A stretch of DNA of 41,924 bases, from contig JAIFKM010000071.1 in NCBI GenBank assembly GCA_020049575.1, positions 1-41,924 of the forward strand. Reading direction: 5' to 3'. The notes beneath the pieces are model-generated. The model was given only the letters and a program-made list of their open reading frames with translations, did not search any database and was not told the origin of the DNA. The translations under genes were made by a program, and so were the position numbers. Numbering within the stretch: position 1 is the stretch's first letter; the number at the start of each line of letters is the position of its first letter. The DNA is from Desulfobulbaceae bacterium. GTDB lineage: Bacteria > Desulfobacterota > Desulfobulbia > Desulfobulbales > Desulfocapsaceae. This document shows, in pieces, positions 28,635 through 36,418 of this stretch.

Positions 28635-28840
28635 ACCCACCCCGTTGGAGCCTGGCGAAAGATCTCCTTAATTTTCTTTTGTGGTTCACCCGGTTTTTAC
28701 GTAGAATACTCTGTGAAAGATCACCATTCGCAGATGAATCAACCGCCAGAAAAGCTGCCTGCCCCTGTTGCTTCAAAGCACCTGCGATAACCGTAAAATT
28801 GCACCTCCCCCACCTCGCCGAAAACACACAGAGGTACATC

Positions 28841-29923
28841 ATGAGAAAAATGGTCAACAAATTGAGTGATGCGATTTTCGTCATCACCGAGGAACGCTCA
28901 TGCCCCATCTACAATCTCGGCGAAGAATTCAAGGTTGAGAATCTGGGTCTCACAGTCCCTGCCCATAAACCCGGCTGTCTCTACCTTGCGCAGGCAATTG
29001 CCAACATAGTTACATCGAAAGATCGTTTCAGCGGAATCCCGAAGTTTGGTGCCCAGAAATCAAGATTTGACTGTGGCGGCTGCGAGGGCAGGATCTACTT
29101 CGAATTTAAAAAGGAAAGAGACTTTGCCACACTGCAGATGAAGTTGCTCAACGAGACAGAGGAACGGCGTCGAAGGCAACATCTTGATAAATTTTTTGGC
29201 GTACTGCGGAATCTTGACTTCTTCGAATCCCTTGATGACGACGCTTTGAGCGATCTCACCATGCTCCTTGAGATGAGGACCATTCCCGTCGATCATGTCG
29301 TTTTGAAAAAGGGTGACTCCGGCAGCCATCTCCATATCGTGCTCTCAGGCCGAGTGGCTGTTGTTGCCTCGGATGGTTCGAGGATTGCGGAAATGGGCAA
29401 AGGAGAGATTTTCGGCGAGATGAGCCTGCTCTCCGGCGAACCTGTGAGCAGTTCCATCCACACCATTGCCGATACCCAGTTTGCCATGTTGAGTATCAAG
29501 AATTTCAAGCATGTACTGAAAAAATATCCGGTACTTCAACTCTTCCTGTTCAAGATGCTGGTCGATCGGGCTCAGACCCTGGCGCTACGCTCGGGCAACA
29601 TCTCTTCGGGAATGTCCGGTGAGCTTTCGGAAATCTCCACCATCGACCTCTTCCAGTTGATCAACTCCGCCCAGAAAACCGGAACAATCGATCTTGCCCT
29701 GGAACTTGGCAGGGGAATGGTTTTTTTCAGAGATGGCGAAATCATCCATGCCCGTTTCCTCAAACACCGCAACTCCGACGCGCTGTTTGCCCTGCTGCAC
29801 GAGAAACGCGGTCACTTCAGCTACACCAAGGGAATCCCCAAAGAGCTCGACAAGCTGCCGCCAATCGGCGGTTTTATCGGCTTGATGATGGAAGGTCTAC
29901 AGAGGATTGACGAGAATCGCTGA
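28841..29923 (+). CDS. Cyclic-nucleotide-binding-like domain protein with Cys-rich N-terminal domain and DUF4388 (PATAN) C-terminus
   Basis: ATG at 28841 with GAGG upstream. CPIYNLGEEFKVENLGL...FDCGGCEGRIYFEF; cNMP fold VVLKKGDSGSHLHIVLSGRVAVV...GKGEIFGEMSLLSGEPVSSSIHT; DUF4388 ISTIDLFQLINSAQKTGTIDL...VFFRDGEIIHARF. Confidence 0.87.
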   Translation: MRKMVNKLSDAIFVITEERSCPIYNLGEEFKVENLGLTVPAHKPGCLYLAQAIANIVTSKDRFSGIPKFGAQKSRFDCGGCEGRIYFEFKKERDFATLQMKLLNETEERRRRQHLDKFFGVLRNLDFFESLDDDALSDLTMLLEMRTIPVDHVVLKKGDSGSHLHIVLSGRVAVVASDGSRIAEMGKGEIFGEMSLLSGEPVSSSIHTIADTQFAMLSIKNFKHVLKKYPVLQLFLFKMLVDRAQTLALRSGNISSGMSGELSEISTIDLFQLINSAQKTGTIDLALELGRGMVFFRDGEIIHARFLKHRNSDALFALLHEKRGHFSYTKGIPKELDKLPPIGGFIGLMMEGLQRIDENR

Positions 29924-29994
29924 TTGTCAGCCTTTTCTGGAGACGATTTTATTAGTCCTACGCTCTTTTGCTGCCGCCAGCCAGTTTCCAGCCT

Positions 29995-30789
29995 TCACAG
30001 CATTCCTCTTTTTCGATAGGCCGCATAGATAAGCCGATCGATTATCACAAAAAAAACAATCGGCAGGGCCAGAAAAACCAGGGTTAAAAGCGAGGCCACG
30101 CTCTTGTCGGAGGAGTTGAGCAGAGGGAAGATATACCCGGAATACGATGGCACCGAGCCCCCCCCGACAAGAAAGACCAGAAAATATTCGGAAAAGGCCA
30201 CGAGAAAAACGATTGTCGCCCCGGCCAGCAGAGCCGGCAGCAGTTGGGGCAACTCGACAGTAAGCAGGATTCTGAAAGATGAAGCACCGAGATTCCTGGC
30301 GCACAAGGCAAAATTCTCACCATAGGCCTGATATCCCGCCGTCAGGGCCCTCAGCATATACGGATAACTGACTATGGCAAGAATCAGAATCACCCCCCAG
30401 ACTGTATCTGCAATTCCCAGACGAAGAAATATGAAGTGAGCCCCCATGGCGAAGGCCATGGGGGGAATCAGGGCGGGAGCAAGCAAGAGCCCTTCCAGGA
30501 GATTCTTACCTGTGAAAGCTACCCGGGCAAAAAGCTTTGCCGGCAGAATTGTCATGAAAAACGTCAGCAGGATAGTTCCCAAAGAATAGAGGCAGGAAGA
30601 GAGCAGACTGAGACCAATGTCATGCCAGTGCTGCATGAGATATCGGAGGCTGCGCAGGCCCCAGATTGCGGGAACAATATCGGGAAAGGACCATGAAGAC
30701 GAAAAAGCGTTGAGCAGCAGGACAATGACCGGCAGAGCAAAGATGAGAAACAAGAAAGCCAGAAAAATCAATGCTCGTATGACAGTCAC
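29995..30789 (-). CDS. ABC transporter permease (YnjC-like half)
   Basis: Hydrophobic; EAA-loop-like LRALTAGYQAYGENFALCARNLGASSFRILLTVELPQLLPALLAGATIVFLVAFSEYFL. Confidence 0.88.
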   Translation of the reverse strand: MTVIRALIFLAFLFLIFALPVIVLLLNAFSSSWSFPDIVPAIWGLRSLRYLMQHWHDIGLSLLSSCLYSLGTILLTFFMTILPAKLFARVAFTGKNLLEGLLLAPALIPPMAFAMGAHFIFLRLGIADTVWGVILILAIVSYPYMLRALTAGYQAYGENFALCARNLGASSFRILLTVELPQLLPALLAGATIVFLVAFSEYFLVFLVGGGSVPSYSGYIFPLLNSSDKSVASLLTLVFLALPIVFFVIIDRLIYAAYRKRGML

Positions 30790-31652
30790 AGTTTACGCAC
30801 CTCCTGCGCAAGCCTGCCAGACAAACGCAGGTAGAGCGCAATACAGATCAGTGAGAAGGCAAACACAAGAGTAAGCATGGCCATGGCCACAGGCCGCTGA
30901 ACAAGATCCTTCTGAAAGAAATATTCATAAATCCGTATACTCAGCATGCCCGGATAACTGTCACCGAGGACAAACGGCAGATCAAAGCCGCCAAAGGTGA
31001 AGATAAAAAGAATGATAAATGTGGTATTGATGGCTGGCAGGATAAAGGGAAGAATAAGAGTAAGAAAAATACGGAGTCGGCCGGCACCGAGCATCCTGGC
31101 CGTATCGATCTGCCGCCTGTCAAATTTGACGAGCATGGCATACACCATAACCATGACAAAGGGTGTCTCCTTGTAGACATAGGCCGAAATCAAGTCAATG
31201 CCGGAAGGAGTATAGAGCAGATCGGGGAATCTTTCAAAGGAGTCGATCAGCGACAGATGATAGGCAATGGACGAGACAATGCCGGTCTTGGCCAGGAAGA
31301 TAACGGCCAGATAACCGACGGCGATATGCGGCAGAACAAGCGGTATCTTATAGATGATGGCGAGCTTGCGGTATCTCTGCGGCAGCTTCCAGACCATGTA
31401 TGCCAGGCCGGTCCCGAGGACGATGGAGAGAATGCTGCTGAGCAGGGCGACATACAGGGAAAAAGCCGCCGAACGGAAAAACCAGGAATCGGCGAACAGT
31501 TCCCTATAGGCAAAAAACAGCGTTTCGTAGGTATAGGAAAACATCAGCAGGCCAAACGACTGCAGCAGGGTGATAGCCAGACCGCAGCCGAAGACCAGCA
31601 CAAAAGGCAGGAGCAAAGGCAGCAGACGAAGCAGGAGATCAACGCGCCGCAT
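30786..31652 (-). CDS. ABC transporter permease (YnjC-like half)
   Basis: Start taken at ATG 31652 (ORF track 31754). MVMVYAMLVKFDRRQIDTARMLGAGRLRIFLTLILPFILPAI EAA loop; 4-nt overlap with the next permease. Confidence 0.88.
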   Translation of the reverse strand: MRRVDLLLRLLPLLLPFVLVFGCGLAITLLQSFGLLMFSYTYETLFFAYRELFADSWFFRSAAFSLYVALLSSILSIVLGTGLAYMVWKLPQRYRKLAIIYKIPLVLPHIAVGYLAVIFLAKTGIVSSIAYHLSLIDSFERFPDLLYTPSGIDLISAYVYKETPFVMVMVYAMLVKFDRRQIDTARMLGAGRLRIFLTLILPFILPAINTTFIILFIFTFGGFDLPFVLGDSYPGMLSIRIYEYFFQKDLVQRPVAMAMLTLVFAFSLICIALYLRLSGRLAQEVRKL

Positions 31653-31656
31653 CGTC

Positions 31657-32868
31657 TTATTTGGCCTGCAGCACGAGTTTTTCCCAGTCTTTTTCCAGAT
31701 GTTCAAGATAATCGGATGGTATCTCCGGCACTGCCGCCTTGGCCAGATCGGCAAGCGGCAGGGTTGCTGCGCCCAGATCCAGGGTTTGAAACTTCTCGCG
31801 ATCCCCTGTGCTCAATCTGCTCAGATCCAGGGCGGTGAAATCGCCCCAATTGGTCGGGTTATTTTTCGACAGCTGGGCCTCGGGCGAGAGCAGAAAATTG
31901 GCCACCACCATAGCCCCTGCCTTGTTCGGGGCATTGAACGGGACAGCGGTGAAGTGGGTGTTATAAATGGAACCGTCGTCCATGACGAATGTGCGTACGG
32001 ACTTTTTATAGCGCCCCTGGAGAATTTTGCTCTGAGCGCTAGCCTGGTGATAACTCATATTGATCAGAACCTCACCGCGTTCAAACAGCGTGTCGAGTGC
32101 CGCGATATCCTTGGGATAGTTTTTCCCCTCTTGCCAGAGATACGGTTTCAGCCCGTTGAGATACTCCCAAATCTTACCGGATTTGCTGGCATAGAGAGCA
32201 CTTTCAAAGCCAGCCATGTACTGACTATGGCCACCGGTGACGGCATAGAAAACCTGGCGGATAAAGGCCGAGCCGGTAAAATCAGGCGGCTTGGGATAGC
32301 TGAATTTCCCCGGATTCATTTTCACCCATTCCTTGAGCTCGGCAAAGGTTTTCGGAGGGTTCGGAACCTTGGCTGAGTCATACTCAAAGACAAACTGGGC
32401 ACGCCCGTACGGTACTTCGTACCCTTGTACCGGGTAACCGAAATCAAACTCAACCGATGCCAGATCGACAAGATTGAAATTGGGCAGAAAGTCGGTTACC
32501 GGCCCATGCAACAGGCCATTTTCCATGGCATTCTTAAAATTCTCACCGTTGATCCACAGCAGGTCCATGCTTCCTCTGCTGCTTCCTGCCTGTTTTTCCG
32601 TCAGGAGTTTGTTGACGAAGACGGATGCATCCGCCGGCACCCGCTTCAAGGTAATATCGAATTTTTCCTTCACCATCGAGGCCACATAGCTATCAACCCA
32701 GGAGTTGATCGTTGTCGATCCACCCCACATGAACCACTTCACCTCGGTTCCCCGAGCCTGCTGCGCCATATCGGCAAACTGGCTGGCATCGGCTGCCGAT
32801 ACGGGATTCCATGTCCCGGCAAGCACCAGCACTGCCATGATCAATCGAAACACGCATTGCATAATCAA
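31657..32868 (-). CDS. ABC transporter substrate-binding protein (YnjB-like)
   Basis: Signal peptide; GTEVKWFMWGGSTTINSWVDSYVASMVKEKFDITLKRVPADASVFVNKLLTEKQAGSSRGSMDLLWINGENF; resembles YnjB. Confidence 0.9.
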   Translation of the reverse strand: MIMQCVFRLIMAVLVLAGTWNPVSAADASQFADMAQQARGTEVKWFMWGGSTTINSWVDSYVASMVKEKFDITLKRVPADASVFVNKLLTEKQAGSSRGSMDLLWINGENFKNAMENGLLHGPVTDFLPNFNLVDLASVEFDFGYPVQGYEVPYGRAQFVFEYDSAKVPNPPKTFAELKEWVKMNPGKFSYPKPPDFTGSAFIRQVFYAVTGGHSQYMAGFESALYASKSGKIWEYLNGLKPYLWQEGKNYPKDIAALDTLFERGEVLINMSYHQASAQSKILQGRYKKSVRTFVMDDGSIYNTHFTAVPFNAPNKAGAMVVANFLLSPEAQLSKNNPTNWGDFTALDLSRLSTGDREKFQTLDLGAATLPLADLAKAAVPEIPSDYLEHLEKDWEKLVLQAK

Positions 32869-33833
32869 TCCCCTTTCAGTTGTATGTATCGCTTCACTAT
32901 GAGCCTGACACGGTCATGGATCTTCAACATTCCACCGGAATTATAGGCCGTGACCGTCAGATCGTCAATTCGAATTCGGCAGACGCTGTACTGCCCGGCA
33001 AAGAGCATATCCTCTATCACCCCGGATCCCTGAGGATCTTTCTCAATTATCAGGGATTCTGCCCGTACACTCATATCATAACCATTGCCCTCGGCCGCCT
33101 CCGGCAGTGACAGTAAATGGAAATATTTCCTTGGGATTGTGTTCACATGCCCGAGAAATGCGGCCACCTGGTCGGACGTCGGTTCATTGTACACCGCCTG
33201 GGCATCATCGTACTGGCAGAGCACACCGTCGAGCAGTACGCCGATCTTGTCGGACATCATCATGGCCTCCTGCAGATCGTGGGTCACACAAATAGTGGTG
33301 ATCGTGTATTCCTTCTGGAAACGCCGGATGAACTCAGCAGTGCCGCCCTTGAGGTTTTTGTCGAGGTTGGCGAAGGGCTCGTCAAGCAGAAGAATCGATG
33401 GATTGACGACCATTGCCCGAGCCAGGGCCACCCGCTGCTGCTGACCGGAGGAGAGCTGATTGGGAAATTGGCCAGCCTTGTCGACAAGACCAAAATAGTC
33501 CAGCATGGCCATGCTCCTCTGCCGTATCTCAGTCGCACCCTTACGACGGGTTTTGAGACCGAAGGCGACGTTGTCAAAGACGGTCATCGTAGGAAAGAGG
33601 ACATAATCCTGAAAAACCAGGATAGCGGGATTGCTCAGGAGATCAGCCTTTGAACGGATGCCGCCCGAATCCGGTTGGTCAAGACCGGCAATGATCTTCA
33701 GCAGGGTGGTTTTCCCCGCCCCGGAAGGACCGATGAGCGAAACCAATTCCCCCTGTGCCACAGAGAATGAGACATTATCGAGAACTCTCTGGCCATGATA
33801 GCCCTTACAAACCGAATCTATGACAAGAAACAT
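32865..33833 (-). CDS. ABC transporter ATP-binding protein (YnjD-like)
   Basis: Walker A GPSGAGKTT, QLSSGQQQRVALARAM, ILLLDEPFANLD, VTHDLQEAMMMSD. Confidence 0.93.
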   Translation of the reverse strand: MFLVIDSVCKGYHGQRVLDNVSFSVAQGELVSLIGPSGAGKTTLLKIIAGLDQPDSGGIRSKADLLSNPAILVFQDYVLFPTMTVFDNVAFGLKTRRKGATEIRQRSMAMLDYFGLVDKAGQFPNQLSSGQQQRVALARAMVVNPSILLLDEPFANLDKNLKGGTAEFIRRFQKEYTITTICVTHDLQEAMMMSDKIGVLLDGVLCQYDDAQAVYNEPTSDQVAAFLGHVNTIPRKYFHLLSLPEAAEGNGYDMSVRAESLIIEKDPQGSGVIEDMLFAGQYSVCRIRIDDLTVTAYNSGGMLKIHDRVRLIVKRYIQLKGD

Positions 33834-34771
33834 CGGGTCTCATCCAAATAGGAGACAATTTTTCTGAAGGTAGCGTCGTTCGTTAACGCTCGGTTTCGGC
33901 TGGTGTATTCATGCCAGGCCATGTAACACCAGCTCAGGGCCCGGAGCAGAATGACCCTTTCCATGATGGCCGTCTTTTCGCGGAGTTCGGTCAGGGGGAT
34001 GTCGAGACCCGACTGCTGTCTGTATGTTTCGAGAAAGACCCCTCTCGCCTCTTTATTCAAGCGACAGTCGGTCTTCCAAAGAGTCGTAGTCGGCACCAGG
34101 AAATGCGCCAGATCCTGATAACGGCAGGAAACCACGGCCTTTTCCCAATCAACCAGACAGGATCGCCGGGAATCGACCAGGAAATTACCGGAATTCACTT
34201 CGGTATTGACTATACACCGGGACTCCCCCTCAAACATCAGGGGCGAATGGGCGGCCATTTCAAGGATGTCCTCGTAATACTGCAGCAGCAGGCTGCGGAC
34301 CTCGCTATATTCACTGCCATTATAACGCTTGAGCATGCCAAGGGATTCTGCGGCTATATCCCGAATGGGATCCTCCTGCACTATCAACCGGGGATCTGTC
34401 GGCAACCTATGGATGCGGGCAAAGATTCGGGCAGCGGTATCGAGATCCCTGCCATAGTCCAGCGGCCTGCCGGGGATATACTCCATAAGCAGCACGCCAT
34501 TGCCAAGCCCGCCGCCATCAAGGCTATAACGGTATGGCCGCGGCGTGACACCCGAGGGAAAAACTGCCTCGAGGACATGAAACTCGTACTCGATCTGACG
34601 GGAAAGTCCGAGTTGAGTGCCGTGGTTGATCCGGAAAACATACTCCTGCTGCTCGTCGACAATTCTGTAGTTTTCGTTGTACTCGCCAGCCGCAAGAAAG
34701 GTGCACTGCAACGATCGAGAGAGCCAGCCGTGGTCTTTGAGATATGCCGATACAGCCGTCGATTTATCCAT
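33818..34771 (-). CDS. Phosphotransferase (APH/choline-kinase-like fold) embedded in the YnjBCD-like cluster
   Basis: YVFRINHGTQLGLSRQIEYEFHVLEAV, GNGVLLMEYIPGRPLDY, CIVNTEVNSGNFLVDSRRSCLVDWEKAVV; overlaps the ATPase gene by 16 nt. Confidence 0.85.
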   Translation of the reverse strand: MDKSTAVSAYLKDHGWLSRSLQCTFLAAGEYNENYRIVDEQQEYVFRINHGTQLGLSRQIEYEFHVLEAVFPSGVTPRPYRYSLDGGGLGNGVLLMEYIPGRPLDYGRDLDTAARIFARIHRLPTDPRLIVQEDPIRDIAAESLGMLKRYNGSEYSEVRSLLLQYYEDILEMAAHSPLMFEGESRCIVNTEVNSGNFLVDSRRSCLVDWEKAVVSCRYQDLAHFLVPTTTLWKTDCRLNKEARGVFLETYRQQSGLDIPLTELREKTAIMERVILLRALSWCYMAWHEYTSRNRALTNDATFRKIVSYLDETRCFLS

Positions 34772-34796
34772 GAGTCACCACATATCTCCGTCAAGA

Positions 34797-35777
34797 TCAG
34801 CGAGACGAAGGGGGCAGAGCAGGATGGCAAAGTTGCCGGCCTGCCGGTTTCCTGCCCTTGATTTCCAACCGGGTCTGGCGTAGCGCTGGCGCGAACGCAT
34901 CCGCCTCTCCCGTCGCCTTCAGTGTCTCATCTATCAAGATCAGGGCCTCTGTGAAACAGCCTTGCCGAGAAAGCGCCTCCGCAAGATTGTTGATAGCCGC
35001 GGTATGCCGCGGCTGAATTTCAATAAGCTTCCTATAGATTCCTGCCGCCTCATTCGACTGACCCTGAGCCAGCAAGGTGTTGGCCAGACCAAAAAGAGCA
35101 TCCGGTTGATCGGGCCACCGCGCAAGAGCGGCTTCATAGGCAGCCCTGGCACTATCGAGACGCCCCATGCTTTCAATGGCGGCAACTTCGAGCAGATAAC
35201 GCTCCGGCACCGCCGTATTGGCCGGCAACTCGCCGGGACGCAGCAGGACCATTCCCCAGCTATCAGCCCGCCGCCACGTCGCGGCAAACCGCCCACCTGC
35301 CATCACCAGCCGCCGTTCCTCCCCGGAACGCAGGACAACCTGGTCATCATCCAGGATACCGATGACCACCGCATAGTGGAAGACGGGAATCAAGCGCAGG
35401 CCGAGGTTCTGCAAAACAAGGACAGGCCGGCCAGCCAGGAGCTCTGCCTGGAGCGCCGATGGCTCAGGGTCAATGACATAGGGAATCCGGCCGAATCGCC
35501 GGCTTGCAGAAATAACTTCCACCTGCAGAGAACCTCGTCTACCAGGAAGATACAGATACGGCGCCAGTTCATCCGGCCCGACAGTGCTGCCGGAGCTCCT
35601 GAAAAGCGTGGCCAGGGCAGCCGGGCCGCATTGAGATGTTTTCTGCGGGAAAAATGCGGTATCCTCGAGTTCGACAGACTTCAAGCCATCCACCGCCGGA
35701 AAGCTCGCCAGTCTGGAGACTGCACATCCCGACAGAAAAAGACAGAAAAAGATCAGCGTAAGAATCCGGTGCGGCAA
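34797..35777 (-). CDS. PA2778-like cysteine peptidase (C39-like) lipoprotein with TPR repeats
   Basis: TTG start; lipobox LFLSGCAVS; SQCGPAALATLF (Cys), HYAVVIG (His), DDDQVVLRSGEERR; C-terminal TPRs (AAYEAALARWPDQPDALFGLANTLLAQGQSNEAAGIYRKLIEIQPRHTAAINNLAEAL). Confidence 0.85.
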   Translation of the reverse strand: MPHRILTLIFFCLFLSGCAVSRLASFPAVDGLKSVELEDTAFFPQKTSQCGPAALATLFRSSGSTVGPDELAPYLYLPGRRGSLQVEVISASRRFGRIPYVIDPEPSALQAELLAGRPVLVLQNLGLRLIPVFHYAVVIGILDDDQVVLRSGEERRLVMAGGRFAATWRRADSWGMVLLRPGELPANTAVPERYLLEVAAIESMGRLDSARAAYEAALARWPDQPDALFGLANTLLAQGQSNEAAGIYRKLIEIQPRHTAAINNLAEALSRQGCFTEALILIDETLKATGEADAFAPALRQTRLEIKGRKPAGRQLCHPALPPSSR

Positions 35778-35786
35778 TCCGACCTC

Positions 35787-36167
35787 TCACAGTTTGTGAA
35801 AGATATTGATCACGCCGACCAGTTCCAGGATGAGCAAAACGATAAAAAGGATTCCGATCACCTCGATAGCCCCTGCTCCGGCAGGCAGATCGCCAATGCG
35901 ACTCTGCAGTTTGGCCACCTCATCCTGGGTCAGGCTTGCGACCCGCGCCTTGGCCTTCTCCGGATCAACACCCAGAGAGATGAGTTGAGTTCTGACATCC
36001 TGCCGTTCCAAAGCTGCCTGAAGTTGATCCTTCGCTGTCAATTTGCCGACGGCGAGATGGGTCTCTGTGCTTATGACTCCGGCACGGGCGGCTGGCAGGA
36101 GGCTCACGGTTGAAAAGAAAACAACCAACAGAGAAAGTACTGCGCATTTCATGATACGGGTCTGCAT
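35787..36167 (-). CDS. PA2779-like small membrane protein
   Basis: Hydrophobic N-terminus; LTAKDQLQAALERQDVRTQLISLGVDPEKAKARVASLTQDEVAKLQSRIGDLPAGAGAIEVIGILFIVLLILELVGVINIFHKL; 9 nt from the PA2778-like gene. Confidence 0.83.
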   Translation of the reverse strand: MQTRIMKCAVLSLLVVFFSTVSLLPAARAGVISTETHLAVGKLTAKDQLQAALERQDVRTQLISLGVDPEKAKARVASLTQDEVAKLQSRIGDLPAGAGAIEVIGILFIVLLILELVGVINIFHKL

Positions 36168-36301
36168 ATTTTCACCTCATCGGAAAAAAACTACGGGGGA
36201 ACAGCCTCAAAACACCGGCTGCCAGCCATCCAGCCAGAAATCACCACTGCCAGTTAGTATCGCAGATGACCTCCAAGGCTAGCGCACAACACCGCGATCA
36301 G

Positions 36302-36362
36302 CAAGATTTTTTATTATTGCCACCGGTGGGTTCCGGTGGCAGGCTGCTCGTTGAAAATCTTG
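36302..36362. repeat. Nested inverted repeat in divergent intergenic region
   Basis: Outer arms CAAGATTTT (36302-36310) / AAAATCTTG (36354-36362); inner arms TGCCACCGG (36318-36326) / CCGGTGGCA (36333-36341); all four arms are perfect 9-mers. Confidence 0.85.
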
Positions 36363-36418
36363 TCGAGCCCGAAGAATAACAGAGGAAAGGCAAAGAGGCT
36401 TTTGGTATACTTCATTAT

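Noticed and set aside
34962-36113. 383-aa plus-strand ORF
   Set aside because: Antisense shadow of the PA2778-like and PA2779-like genes; low-complexity basic sequence with no recognisable motif, whereas the minus-strand products have clear domains.
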